Notes under the pieces: model-generated
What the model saw: only the letters and a program-made list of their open reading frames with translations
Database searches by the model: none
What the model was told of the DNA's origin: nothing
Made by a program: the position numbers and the translations under genes
Assembly: GCA_018002295.1 (NCBI GenBank)
Contig: JAGNGI010000010.1
Location: 1-37,391 of the forward strand
Direction: 5' to 3'
Source: Fidelibacterota bacterium
GTDB lineage: Bacteria > Fidelibacterota > UBA2242
Length of the DNA stretch: 37,391 bases
Shown here: positions 7,383 through 16,141 of the stretch, one piece after another
Layout of the letters: the number at the start of each line of letters is the position of its first letter
Position numbering within the stretch: position 1 is the stretch's first letter

Positions 7383-8693
7383 TTAGGATTCGTTAGATTT
7401 GGTGCTAATCTTACCCTTTTTTACCAAGGTTTCATACTGTTCCGGGTAAAGTTTCTGCATACAATCTGGGCAAATTCCGTGACTGAACTCAGCCGTTGAA
7501 TGTTGGCTAATATAGGTTTCTACATCTTTCCAATAGCCGGTGTCGTCGCGGATTTTTTTACAGGACGAACAGATCGGAAGCAAGCCAGATAGGGTTCTGA
7601 CTTCGGTTAGCGCCCGGCGTAAGTCAACGACGGTTTTTTCCAAATGCATTTCAGCTAGTCGCTTGTCGGTAACGTCGCGAAAATGGAATATACGACCACA
7701 TAGTTTTTGCTTCTTTTTGAAAAGCGATAGGATGCGCAGATCGTAGATCTTGGTTTCATTGCCAAAGGTAAACGAGATTTCTTCCTGACCATTTTTTATT
7801 TCGTTGATAAGTTCCGGCCGAATGGCACAATGATTTAGAACTTCTTTAACCGATTGCCCGATGATAATCCGGTCTAACTTTAACATAGCTTGGCAAGCCG
7901 GATTGTAATCGGCTACCCGGTTGCGCTTGTCTATGACCAAAATAGCGTCAGTTAAGTTCTCCAGAATGCAATCACGGGCGATTGGGACAATTTCCATTAT
8001 TTGTAATCGAAATAGCCCGAAAGCCATTATAGCCCCTGAAACTGATAGTAAAGTCGAGGTCATATCAAGTCGCGACCAGGGTGCTGGCAATAGATTGAAA
8101 ACATAAAGAAAATTGCCGACCCATGGAAATAAGGCGCAAGCCATCAGCGCCAGGATTTGCGAACGACGCAGTTTGGGCGGTTGGATCAGACGTTGCATTA
8201 GCATTATCGAGCTGGAAATCATCAACAAATTGCTATAGGCGAAAGTAACCCAGAACCAAATGCCATAGGATTTTTTTATTATAGAAAATGGACCGCTGGT
8301 GTCCAGAGTGATATTCCGGCGCATCAAGCCGTGATAACGATTTGTCCATATTAGAAATACAGTGATAATCGGAATTATACACAATAAAAGAATTGACCGA
8401 CGGGTCGTAAACTTAGTTTGACCGGTAAAGTTGGCTATTACAATGAACCAGGCTACGATAACCATTTCAATGCCGATATATTCGATTGATACCCAAAACG
8501 TCTTGGTGCTTAGGGTATTAAAGCCGTATTCCATTATATTGCAAAATGCCCATATAATACATCCAAAAGCCAAAAAGAAAAACGCAATACCATGACTATC
8601 ACGGCGAAGCCGCCACGAATGGAACATTATTACTGCACAGATAATAATGGACAAAATCAAAGGCGCATAATAAATACTAAAGGTAAAATTCAT
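7383..8693 (-). CDS. 7TM-PAS sensor protein with C-terminal four-cysteine domain
   Basis: The product is 436 aa. The N-terminal ~220 residues contain about seven hydrophobic segments and resemble the 7TM region found at the N-terminus of some histidine kinases. A PAS domain follows (~230-340; 'DAILVIDKRNRVADYNPACQAML' is the typical opening, cut here to its core), then a short coiled linker. The last ~65 residues carry 'LLPICSSCKKIRDD' and 'FSHGICPDC': C375-x2-C378 and C408-x2-C411, a probable zinc-binding knuckle pair. There is no histidine-kinase HATPase, GGDEF or methyl-accepting domain, so the output is unclear. Similar C-terminal tails occur on many PAS proteins and response regulators of environmental bacteria; I know of no established biochemical role. 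Its neighbour on the same strand is the PHP gene, 144 bp upstream. Confidence 0.8.
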   Translation of the reverse strand: MNFTFSIYYAPLILSIIICAVIMFHSWRLRRDSHGIAFFFLAFGCIIWAFCNIMEYGFNTLSTKTFWVSIEYIGIEMVIVAWFIVIANFTGQTKFTTRRSILLLCIIPIITVFLIWTNRYHGLMRRNITLDTSGPFSIIKKSYGIWFWVTFAYSNLLMISSSIMLMQRLIQPPKLRRSQILALMACALFPWVGNFLYVFNLLPAPWSRLDMTSTLLSVSGAIMAFGLFRLQIMEIVPIARDCILENLTDAILVIDKRNRVADYNPACQAMLKLDRIIIGQSVKEVLNHCAIRPELINEIKNGQEEISFTFGNETKIYDLRILSLFKKKQKLCGRIFHFRDVTDKRLAEMHLEKTVVDLRRALTEVRTLSGLLPICSSCKKIRDDTGYWKDVETYISQHSTAEFSHGICPDCMQKLYPEQYETLVKKGKISTKSNES

Positions 8694-8837
8694 AAGATTC
8701 TCGCTGATTTAAAAGGTTTTGCTTCCAGGGGAATTTGAAATGCCTATGCACTTTTAATGTGGCTCTTAAAATCACTGGAGATATTAAACTGTTCAAATTG
8801 ATAAAACTTTTTCGTTATTCCAATTTCGCTTAAAGTG

Positions 8838-10469
8838 CTAGCTGAACCAGATTGGATTAGTTAGGGCGAATTTTCTTTTTTTAGTTTCAACTTCCGCCCG
8901 AAAATAACCGCTGTTTGGTAGATTTGACACCGGTAAGTTTATTATATTTCTATAAATACCGCCAGCAACTTCTACGGTCTTAATTTCTTCCACTTGGCGC
9001 TCAAAATTACCGATGTACAATCGGATAGAATGGATGGCTCCACAATGACGAGTTGATAGAGCGGTGATTTCAACGCTCTGCGGTAATTCTGGCATAGTTT
9101 GTCCGATCGCATATCGGTTTTGCCGCGAATCGATAGCCTTAATATTCAGAAAAGGACCATTGGAGACAATTACGGCTCCGTTTTTCAGATTGGCGACTAG
9201 ATGGTCGAGTCCGGCGGAAAGATCAGTCTGGACGCCAGTTAAAAACTCACCAAAAATTTGCTGTTCATTTTCGTGCATTAAAATTAGGGGAATTTTCACC
9301 TGCCGAAAGCGATTGAAGTTGCCATGGGAGTCATTGCCAGCATAGATATAACTATGATTGCCGGAAAGCAATTTTTTTATCCAGAAATTACGACTGGCGC
9401 TAAATTCCTTTCCCTCCTGACCATTCAGAATTTGCCAGCCATTCAGACGCTGGAAATGATCGTGAGGATTCCAGATGCCACGCCGAGCAATGATTTGTTG
9501 AGTGAGAGGCGGTTTACAGAGCGGGTGAGCCGCAAAAATTAGTGCCTGTGATTCGGCTCGCTCGAGTACCCGCTGATAAGTCAGTTCCGAGGCGAAACCG
9601 ACTGAACGCTCCAGTCCATCACCCGAGCCGGGGAAAAATTCAGAGTTATTCAAGACTGCCAGGTGGACATTGCGTCCCAAGCCATTATCTACTGAGACTT
9701 CTTCTCCGGGAATGATGATGAAGTCATTAAGTTTGGCATTGGTGGCTTGAACGGCTTGGCGATAAGCGAACCATTGACGTAATTCGGGATCATTTTTTGT
9801 CCAGGAATCCGGTAAATCGTCCAGATCATAAGAATGCTCAACCAACCCACAGAACGATAGACCCATTGCTTTTGCCAGATCAGGCAGTACAGCCAACGGC
9901 ACACCGAATTCGACCTGATCGGAAGTCCATTGTGAATGACAATGCAAATCGCCCCAAATCCAGCCGGAATCAGCTGGCAATGGTTCTGAATCAACATAAA
10001 CGCTGAAATCCGCTTGACTGAGACCGGCGTAGTTATCATTTTGAATAGTAATAATTCGTCCGTTGCAATCCAAAATTGCTGTACAATTAACGCTCAATTG
10101 ATGATTTCGGTATTTGGCTACCTCCAGACTATATTCGCGCGTAAACCACGGTTCATCTACTTTGAGATTTTCACTAAAAACTTGCTCAACGCATAAGTTA
10201 TCGTCGAAAGGAGAGGTAATTTTAAGGATAACCTGTTTCAAAGTAACCGGAAACCAATGAGCGTCTTTGATTATCAGAACGAGTGGCAGTCGGGTAGTTT
10301 GTACCCGACGAGGTACATCAAAGAGGATTTCCGGTTGTCTTTTAAATAACCTTCCCTGTAGAAATTTTAACCGGTAATGCATTTCGGCATACATTAGAAC
10401 CGGCCAGAGCCAGAACCACCAATCCGGTATTGCTGGAATCGTAGTAACCGAATTGAAATTGACAAACAT
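8838..10469 (-). CDS. PHP-domain metallohydrolase (CehA/McbA-like)
   Basis: The product is 543 aa. Residues ~15-30 are a hydrophobic, Trp-rich segment that may anchor the protein. A beta-rich domain fills ~45-160. The PHP domain starts with 'WGDLHCHSQW' (D174, H176, H178) and continues with 'GLVEHSYDL', 'IIPGEEVS', 'NVHLAVL', 'FAAHPL' and 'GNDSHG', which match the order of metal-binding motifs in PHP phosphoesterases/hydrolases. A C-terminal beta domain (~430-543) follows, as in CehA/McbA-type proteins. The substrate cannot be told from sequence; McbA-type members hydrolyse carbamate esters, but the family is broad. It is divergently oriented to efp, sharing a ~150 bp intergenic region. Confidence 0.8.
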   Translation of the reverse strand: MFVNFNSVTTIPAIPDWWFWLWPVLMYAEMHYRLKFLQGRLFKRQPEILFDVPRRVQTTRLPLVLIIKDAHWFPVTLKQVILKITSPFDDNLCVEQVFSENLKVDEPWFTREYSLEVAKYRNHQLSVNCTAILDCNGRIITIQNDNYAGLSQADFSVYVDSEPLPADSGWIWGDLHCHSQWTSDQVEFGVPLAVLPDLAKAMGLSFCGLVEHSYDLDDLPDSWTKNDPELRQWFAYRQAVQATNAKLNDFIIIPGEEVSVDNGLGRNVHLAVLNNSEFFPGSGDGLERSVGFASELTYQRVLERAESQALIFAAHPLCKPPLTQQIIARRGIWNPHDHFQRLNGWQILNGQEGKEFSASRNFWIKKLLSGNHSYIYAGNDSHGNFNRFRQVKIPLILMHENEQQIFGEFLTGVQTDLSAGLDHLVANLKNGAVIVSNGPFLNIKAIDSRQNRYAIGQTMPELPQSVEITALSTRHCGAIHSIRLYIGNFERQVEEIKTVEVAGGIYRNIINLPVSNLPNSGYFRAEVETKKRKFALTNPIWFS

Positions 10470-10517
10470 AGTGGTAAAATCTATGATTTATTCGTATTTT
10501 AATGAAGAAAAATTCCG

Positions 10518-10587
10518 TTGAGAAAAGTTTGAATAGTCTATATTAATTGGAAAAATCTTTGAAAATAATTCAGCGTGCCTGTAAATT
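10518..10587 (+). promoter_or_regulatory. Candidate tandem promoters upstream of efp
   Basis: Two sigma70-like candidates lie in the intergenic region divergent to the PHP gene. One is TTGAGA (10518-10523) with a 17-bp spacer to TATTAA (10541-10546). The other is TTGAAA (10559-10564) with a 17-bp spacer to TAAATT (10582-10587). Each -10 box matches the consensus at four of six positions. The region is AT-rich, so chance matches are possible, and promoter consensus differs in part of the FCB group. Confidence 0.3.
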
Positions 10588-10621
10588 CCTTATCACTTTA
10601 GATTTTTAAAATGGAGTACGC

Positions 10622-11182
10622 TTGGCTACAACAGCAGACATCAAGAATGGCTTGGTGATAAATTTTAACGGCGATCTGGTAAAGGTTATTGAATTTCAGC
10701 ATATTAAACTGGGACGAGGTGGTGCGCGGGTCTGGACCAAATTCAAAAAAATCCGTACCGGACAGGTTATTGAAAATACCTTTCGCTCCGGCGAGAAAAT
10801 TGACATTGTGCGTTTAGAAGCCGTCGAAATGCAGTTTCTATATCGCGACGGTTCAGACTATGTTTTGATGAATACCGAAACATTCGAGCAGATTACCGTG
10901 CCCGAGGAGATATTCAAAGATGCCGCCCAATTTATCAAGGAAAACGAATTGGTCAAGGTGACTTTTTTTGATGGGAAACCGATTGACGTCGAAGTGCCGA
11001 TTTTTGTTAATCTCAAGGTTGTGAAAACCGAACCGGGCATGAAAGGCGACACAGTTACCGGCGCCTCCAAGCCAGCCGTTCTTGAAACGGGCTATACAGT
11101 ACAGGTTCCACTGTTTATCAATGCCGGAGATATTATTCGGATTGATACACGGAGCGGTCAGTACTGCGAACGCGTTAAATAA
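10622..11182 (+). CDS. efp: Elongation factor P, arginine-tip (R32) type
   Basis: The product is 186 aa, full length. EF-P binds ribosomes stalled at polyproline and promotes peptide bond formation. Three beta-barrel domains are present and the C-terminal signature 'IRIDTRSGQYCERVK' is intact. The start is TTG at 10622, with GGAG at 10613-10616 as Shine-Dalgarno; an ATG at 10611 is out of frame. The domain I loop reads 'KLGRGGARVWTK', so the tip residue, normally a modified Lys34 in E. coli-type proteins, is Arg at position 32. Arg32 is the residue rhamnosylated by EarP in beta/gammaproteobacteria; no earP, epmA or epmB is in the window. It is the first gene of a plus-strand run with accB and accC. 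Confidence 0.95.
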   Translation: MATTADIKNGLVINFNGDLVKVIEFQHIKLGRGGARVWTKFKKIRTGQVIENTFRSGEKIDIVRLEAVEMQFLYRDGSDYVLMNTETFEQITVPEEIFKDAAQFIKENELVKVTFFDGKPIDVEVPIFVNLKVVKTEPGMKGDTVTGASKPAVLETGYTVQVPLFINAGDIIRIDTRSGQYCERVK

Positions 11183-11197
11183 AAACCCGGAGGGGTA

Positions 11198-11680
11198 ATG
11201 AGGAAAGAAAAAATTCTCGAATTAGTGAAGATTCTCGAATCGCACGAAATCGACGAAATCGAAATTTCGCGTTGGGGTCAGAAAATCCGCATTAGTAAAA
11301 ATAGTAATACCGGAATATCTACCGGAGTGGAAGTAGCTCCGGCGCCTCAAAAAGCTAAAAAAGGTAATAAGCCACAGTTGGCGGAAACAATCACTTTTGA
11401 ATCTCGGACGGCTGTTACGGAAGAAATTAACCACAAGGGGGTTGAGGTTAAAGCGCCTATAGTTGGGACTTTTTATCGTTCACCAGCGCCGGATGCGGAA
11501 CCGTATGTAAATGTAGGAGATACCGTGGCTGTCGGGCAACCGCTTTGTATTATTGAAGCTATGAAAATAATGAATGTAATCGAAGCTGAGGTCGCCGGAA
11601 AAGTGACCAAGATTCTCGTTGAAAATGGCCAGCCGGTTGAATATAATCAAACCCTTTTTATAATCGAAAAAACTGAATAA
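11198..11680 (+). CDS. accB: Biotin carboxyl carrier protein of acetyl-CoA carboxylase
   Basis: The product is 160 aa. BCCP carries biotin between the biotin carboxylase and carboxyltransferase of acetyl-CoA carboxylase, the first step of fatty acid synthesis. The N-terminal ~45 residues are a conserved helical region, ~50-80 a Lys/Ala/Thr-rich linker, and ~82-158 the biotinyl domain with 'EAMKIMN', in which Lys123 is the biotinylation site. The 'thumb' segment '[19 protein letters not shown]' marks it as a true AccB and not a general biotinyl domain. A strong RBS (ggagg) precedes the ATG. It lies 15 bp after efp and 21 bp before accC. Confidence 0.96.
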   Translation: MRKEKILELVKILESHEIDEIEISRWGQKIRISKNSNTGISTGVEVAPAPQKAKKGNKPQLAETITFESRTAVTEEINHKGVEVKAPIVGTFYRSPAPDAEPYVNVGDTVAVGQPLCIIEAMKIMNVIEAEVAGKVTKILVENGQPVEYNQTLFIIEKTE

Positions 11681-11701
11681 CATTTCTACGATTGAATTTT
11701 A

Positions 11702-13042
11702 ATGATTAAAAAACTCCTGATTGCCAATCGCGGTGAAATAGCTTTAAGAATAATCCGGGCTTGTAAGGAATTGAATATTCCGACGGTGGCAGTTTATTCG
11801 ACCGCGGACGCTCTTTCTCTGCACGTGCGATTTGCCGATGAAGCAGTTTGCATTGGGCCGCCTGAAAGTAAGAATAGCTATTTAAAAATGGCTAACATCA
11901 TCAGTGCCGCGGAAGTTACTAACTCCGATGCGATTCATCCGGGATATGGTTTTCTGGCCGAAAATGCCGATTTCGCTCAAATGTGCGAGGATAATGAGAT
12001 TCTATTTGTCGGGCCGCATCCGGCGGCAATCCGGACGATGGGCAATAAAGCTCAGGCACGCGAGACGGTCAAAAAGGCGGGGGTTCCGGTTATTCCTGGC
12101 ACAGATACGGTCGTGAAAAATATCGAGGAAGTCAAACGCTTTGCCGAAAGCTACGGCTATCCCATTATCCTGAAAGCCAGCGCTGGAGGTGGAGGCCGGG
12201 GAATGCGCATTGTCCGCCAGATTGCCGAACTCGAAAATGCCTTTAATAATGCTCGTGAAGAAGCTCAGAAAGCCTTCGGCAATCCCGATATATACATCGA
12301 AAAATTAGTCGAGGATGCCCGCCACATCGAAGTCCAAATAATCGGTGATAATTACGGTAATGTCATTCATCTGGGTGAAAGAGAATGCTCGATTCAGCGC
12401 CGCCATCAAAAGCTGATTGAGGAATCGCCTTCGCCGGTGGTTGATGAAGAAATGCGTGATAAACTCGGCAAGATTGCGGTGCGAGCGGCTAAAGCGGTCA
12501 AATATTCCAGTGCTGGTACCATTGAATTTTTAGTGGATAGCAAGCGTAATTTTTATTTTATGGAAATGAATACTCGTATTCAAGTGGAACATCCGGTAAC
12601 GGAAATGGTGACTGGTATTGATCTGGTCAAAGAGCAGATCAGGCTGGCTGATGGCGCTAAAATTCCCAAATGGATGAAGAAGTTCAACTTGCGTGGACAT
12701 GCGATCGAATGCCGCATAAATGCCGAAGACCCAACCAAGAATTTTAGGCCAGCGCCGGGAAAAATTCAGGCTTTCCATTCACCCGGCGGTCCCGGAACGC
12801 GAATGGATACTCACGTTTATGCCGGTTACGAAATTCCTTCCTATTATGATTCTCTTTTAGGTAAATTAATTACGCATGGAAAAGATCGGGATGAGGCAAT
12901 TGTCAGAATGGAACGCGCCTTAGATGAAACAATTATAGAAGGCGTTCCTACCACCATTCCTTTCCATAAGGCTATAATCAGGAATGAGGCTTTTCGAAAG
13001 GGCGATTTTAATATTAATTTTTTAAATAATTTTTCGTTTTAA
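11702..13042 (+). CDS. accC: Biotin carboxylase subunit of acetyl-CoA carboxylase
   Basis: The product is 446 aa, the usual size. It is an ATP-grasp enzyme that carboxylates biotin on AccB using bicarbonate and ATP. Motifs: '[17 protein letters not shown]' at the N-terminus, '[15 protein letters not shown]', the glycine-rich ATP lid '[14 protein letters not shown]' near residue 160, 'HIEVQIIGD', '[16 protein letters not shown]' near residue 230, and the catalytic '[16 protein letters not shown]' near residue 285. It is probably cotranscribed with accB. The carboxyltransferase genes accA and accD are not in the window. Confidence 0.97.
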   Translation: MIKKLLIANRGEIALRIIRACKELNIPTVAVYSTADALSLHVRFADEAVCIGPPESKNSYLKMANIISAAEVTNSDAIHPGYGFLAENADFAQMCEDNEILFVGPHPAAIRTMGNKAQARETVKKAGVPVIPGTDTVVKNIEEVKRFAESYGYPIILKASAGGGGRGMRIVRQIAELENAFNNAREEAQKAFGNPDIYIEKLVEDARHIEVQIIGDNYGNVIHLGERECSIQRRHQKLIEESPSPVVDEEMRDKLGKIAVRAAKAVKYSSAGTIEFLVDSKRNFYFMEMNTRIQVEHPVTEMVTGIDLVKEQIRLADGAKIPKWMKKFNLRGHAIECRINAEDPTKNFRPAPGKIQAFHSPGGPGTRMDTHVYAGYEIPSYYDSLLGKLITHGKDRDEAIVRMERALDETIIEGVPTTIPFHKAIIRNEAFRKGDFNINFLNNFSF

Positions 13043-13058
13043 TAAGGAGAATATCCGC

Positions 13059-13436
13059 ATGAAAGTGCCAGCTAACTTGAAATATACGAAAGATCATGAA
13101 TGGGCTAGAATCGAGGACGCAGTTGCAGTCGTCGGTATTACCGACTACGCTCAAAGCCAGTTGGGTGATGTAGTTTATATCGATCTGCCGAAAGTCGGCG
13201 ACGTGATTTCGCGCGGCGATGTAATCGGAACGATCGAAGCGGTTAAGACCGTTGCTGATATTTATTCGCCGGTTAGTGGTGAAATCGTTGCCGTTAATTC
13301 AGCGCTAAAGGATGCTTCCGAACTCGTCAATAAAGATCCTTACGGCGAAGGGTGGATTGCCAGTATTAAATTATCTAATTCGATGGAATTGGAAACATTA
13401 CTCGCCCCGGCGGATTACGAGAAATTAATCAGTTAG
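13059..13436 (+). CDS. gcvH: Glycine cleavage system H protein
   Basis: The product is 125 aa. GcvH carries the lipoyl arm that shuttles the aminomethyl group from glycine decarboxylase (GcvP) to GcvT and is reoxidised by L-protein. The lipoyl-lysine is K63 in 'IEAVKTVADIYSPVSGEI'. The N-terminal 'YTKDHEWARIE' and the C-terminal 'YGEGWIASI' are family signatures. The RBS aagga lies 11 bp before the ATG. It is followed after 3 bp by gcvPA, so the two are translationally close. The lipoylation genes lipB and lipA and lpdA are about 6 kb upstream on the same strand. Confidence 0.97.
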   Translation: MKVPANLKYTKDHEWARIEDAVAVVGITDYAQSQLGDVVYIDLPKVGDVISRGDVIGTIEAVKTVADIYSPVSGEIVAVNSALKDASELVNKDPYGEGWIASIKLSNSMELETLLAPADYEKLIS

Positions 13437-13439
13437 ATT

Positions 13440-14780
13440 ATGCACTTCATACCGAATACCTGCGATACGGAACGCGCAATCTTGGAGAACCTGGGAGTCG
13501 CCAGTTTTAACGACTTGATTGCCAATATTCCGGAAAAATTCCGGGAGCAATGCCGGATCAATTTACCGCCCGCTCTTTCAGAAATTGAGCTAACTAAGAC
13601 TATGCAGGAACTGTCTGAGAAAAATGGTAACAGTGAAAAGCAAGTGTCCTTTCTCGGCGGTGGCTCTTATGATCACTTCATCCCGGCTGTGGTTGATTTT
13701 TTAATTTCGCGATCGGAATTTTATACAGCCTATACTCCTTATCAAGCTGAAGTCAGCCAGGGCACACTCCAGGCTATTTATGAATACCAGTCACAAATTT
13801 GTCATCTGACTGATATGGAGGTTGCTAATGCCTCGATGTATGACGGTGCCACGGCTTTGGCAGAAGCGGCTATTATGGCGGCAAATATTACCCAACGGAA
13901 AAAATTTCTGGTTTCGCCGCTGATTAACCCACTTGCTCGTGAAGTTCTGGAAACATATTTGAGCGCTCGTGATTTCCTACTTGCCGACTTGCCGGAGAAA
14001 AATGGCCAAACCGATTTATCCGTTCTGAAAGAAATGATTGATAATCAGACGGCGGCCGTTTTAGTGCAATCGCCCAATTTCTTTGGAATTATTGAAGATT
14101 TAAACTATATTGCCGAAATTATTCATGCTAAAAGTTCTTTATTAATAATGTCCGTTGATCCGATTTCATTAGCCATCCTAAAAACACCCGGGGAACTCGG
14201 TGCGGATATTGCCGTAGCCGAAGGTCAGCCGCTCGGGATTCATCAATCGTTTGGTGGTCCTTATCTCGGTGTTTTCACCACGCGACGGCAATATGTTCGT
14301 AATATGCCCGGCCGAATCGTTGGTCAGACGACTGATGTCGAAGGAAAGCGCGGTTATGTATTAGTTTTGCAGACACGCGAGCAACACATTCGGCGGGAAA
14401 AAGCCACCTCGAATATTTGCACCAATCAGGGTTTAATGGCGCTGGCGGCTACCATTTATTTAGCCCTTATGGGTAAAACCGGCTTGCGAAAAGTAGCCGA
14501 ACTATGTCTTAATAATAGTCATTATCTTGCAGATAAAATTGCCGGCCTGCCCGGTTATTCTTTGCCCTTTGCCGGTCAGCCGTTTTTTAAAGAGTTTGTC
14601 GTAAAAACGCCCCGCCCGGTGGCAGAAATCGCGGCGGCGGCGCTTGCAACCGGTTTTTTTGCGGGGATTGATCTCGGTCAATATCGTCGTGAATGGGAGA
14701 ATTATTTGTTGATCGCCGTCACAGAAAAACGTAATTTGCAAGAAATTAGTGATTTTGTAAAAATTTTGGCTAAATTTTAG
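13440..14780 (+). CDS. gcvPA: Glycine dehydrogenase (decarboxylating) subunit 1
   Basis: The product is 446 aa, matching the N-terminal half of P-protein in organisms with the split form. It forms an alpha2beta2 enzyme with GcvPB, which carries the PLP-lysine. Features include 'FLGGGSYDHFIPAVVDFL' (N-terminal signature), 'YTAYTPYQAEVSQGTLQAIYEYQ', 'MYDGATALAEAA', 'VQSPNFFGIIED' and 'TREQHIRREKATSNICTNQ'. No gcvPB follows; the next gene is an unrelated prenyltransferase-like enzyme. GcvPB must therefore be encoded elsewhere if the system works. The start is ATG 3 bp after the gcvH stop. Confidence 0.96.
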   Translation: MHFIPNTCDTERAILENLGVASFNDLIANIPEKFREQCRINLPPALSEIELTKTMQELSEKNGNSEKQVSFLGGGSYDHFIPAVVDFLISRSEFYTAYTPYQAEVSQGTLQAIYEYQSQICHLTDMEVANASMYDGATALAEAAIMAANITQRKKFLVSPLINPLAREVLETYLSARDFLLADLPEKNGQTDLSVLKEMIDNQTAAVLVQSPNFFGIIEDLNYIAEIIHAKSSLLIMSVDPISLAILKTPGELGADIAVAEGQPLGIHQSFGGPYLGVFTTRRQYVRNMPGRIVGQTTDVEGKRGYVLVLQTREQHIRREKATSNICTNQGLMALAATIYLALMGKTGLRKVAELCLNNSHYLADKIAGLPGYSLPFAGQPFFKEFVVKTPRPVAEIAAAALATGFFAGIDLGQYRREWENYLLIAVTEKRNLQEISDFVKILAKF

Positions 14781-14785
14781 GTACA

Positions 14786-15538
14786 ATGGGAGTCTTAAAT
14801 CAATTACTCGAAAAAGCCCGCCTGAAAGGCGGTGGATATTTTGTATTGATTGATCCTGACACACGCTCGACGCCGGAATTAAAAGCGTTCGTGCGAGAAA
14901 TTTGCGCCTGTGGTGTGGATGCTATTTTAGTCGGTGGCAGTTTAATTATCGGCGGTGGATTCCACGAAACCCTGGATATTGTCAAAACTGAAAGCGACGT
15001 GCCAGTGATAATTTTCCCCGGTTCGGTCGCTCAGGTTTCGAACCGCGCCGATGCGGTTTTATACATTTCTCTCATCAGCGGGCGCAATCCGAACGCTCTA
15101 TTTGGCGAACACGTAATCGCCGCACCAGTTATCCGCAAATTAGGCATTGAACCGATTTCTACCGGTTATATGCTATTCGAATCCGGCAGGACTACCACGG
15201 CTGAATTTATGAGTAATACACGTCCTCTGCCGATCAATAAGCCTGAAATTGCAATGGCGCACGCTTTAGCCGCTCAATATTTGGGAATGAGTACAGTTTA
15301 TCTGGAAGCTGGTAGCGGAGCCGAGCGTTCCATCCCCAATCAACTCGTGAAAGCCGTCTGTGATTATATTGACATCCCGGTATTTGTAGGCGGTGGTATT
15401 CGTACTCCGGACGAAGCCCGTGCCAAAGTCGAAGCCGGGGCAACATTCATCGTAACCGGCAATGTCTTTGATAATGACGCCAATATCGGATTGGCTAAGG
15501 AGTTTGTCCGAGCTGTGCATGTCAAAGAGCATTTTTAG
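14786..15538 (+). CDS. Geranylgeranylglyceryl phosphate synthase family protein
   Basis: The product is 250 aa. The family joins a polyprenyl diphosphate to sn-glycerol-1-phosphate, the first ether bond of archaeal-type lipids; bacterial members occur in Bacteroidetes and other FCB phyla. TIM-barrel motifs in order: 'FVLIDPD' (~19-25), 'ILVGGSLI', 'PVIIFPGS', 'ISLISGRNP', 'STGYMLFESG', 'TVYLEAGSGA', 'PVFVGGGIRTPDEA' and 'FIVTGNVF'. These phosphate- and diphosphate-binding loops match the larger group II enzymes better than the heptaprenyl PcrB of Firmicutes. The gene lies 5 bp after gcvPA and 12 bp before gmhA. Prenyl chain length and actual product cannot be read from sequence. No glycerol-1-phosphate dehydrogenase is in the window. 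Confidence 0.9.
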   Translation: MGVLNQLLEKARLKGGGYFVLIDPDTRSTPELKAFVREICACGVDAILVGGSLIIGGGFHETLDIVKTESDVPVIIFPGSVAQVSNRADAVLYISLISGRNPNALFGEHVIAAPVIRKLGIEPISTGYMLFESGRTTTAEFMSNTRPLPINKPEIAMAHALAAQYLGMSTVYLEAGSGAERSIPNQLVKAVCDYIDIPVFVGGGIRTPDEARAKVEAGATFIVTGNVFDNDANIGLAKEFVRAVHVKEHF

Positions 15539-15550
15539 ACCGAAGCCATC

Positions 15551-16126
15551 TTGCACCAAAAAATAATCGCTCAGTTAGAAGAAAGCGCTGAAGTAAAGCG
15601 TCAAACAATCGTAACGGCGGTTGACTCGATCGAAGCCGCCGCCCAAATGTTAATTGATTGCTATCGCGCCGGCGGCAAGGTGCTTTTATGTGGTAATGGC
15701 GGCAGTGCCGCGGACGCGCAACACCTGGCGGCTGAATTAATTTCGCGATTAAAGTTAGAACGAGCGGCAATTCCAGCCCTGGCGCTGACCACCAATACTT
15801 CTCTATTGACCGCTATCGGGAATGATTACAAGTACGATTTGGTTTTCGTGCGGCAGGTGGAGGCTTTTGGGAAGGTGGGAGACGTGCTAATCGCCATCAG
15901 TACCAGTGGCGAATCTGAAAATGTGATCAAAGCCGTTGAATTTTCTCGTATGCAAGGTATCAAATCCATAGCGCTGACCGGTGCAAAAGGCGGGCGTTTA
16001 GCCGAAAAAGTTGATCTTGCGATTAAAATCCCTTCCGATAACGTTCAGCGTATTCAGGAATGTCATATTACCGTCGGTCATATTCTTTGTGAATTAATCG
16101 AGTCAGCTTTATATGGAACTATATGA
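15551..16126 (+). CDS. gmhA: Phosphoheptose (sedoheptulose-7-phosphate) isomerase
   Basis: The product is 191 aa with a SIS fold. GmhA converts sedoheptulose 7-phosphate to D-glycero-D-manno-heptose 7-phosphate, the first step to LPS-core or S-layer heptose. Motifs: 'LLCGNGGSAADAQHLAAEL' (~47-65; phosphate loop plus catalytic His), 'IGNDYKYDLVFVRQVEAF', 'ISTSGESENVIKA', 'LTGAKGG' and the C-terminal 'QECHITVGHILCELIE' with the second catalytic His. The start must be TTG at 15551: a stop (15536-15538) closes the frame just upstream, and the next Met would delete the first helix. DiaA-like SIS proteins are similar, but the two-His pattern favours GmhA. Confidence 0.92.
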   Translation: MHQKIIAQLEESAEVKRQTIVTAVDSIEAAAQMLIDCYRAGGKVLLCGNGGSAADAQHLAAELISRLKLERAAIPALALTTNTSLLTAIGNDYKYDLVFVRQVEAFGKVGDVLIAISTSGESENVIKAVEFSRMQGIKSIALTGAKGGRLAEKVDLAIKIPSDNVQRIQECHITVGHILCELIESALYGTI

Positions 16127-16141
16127 ACCAATTGATCTTAA

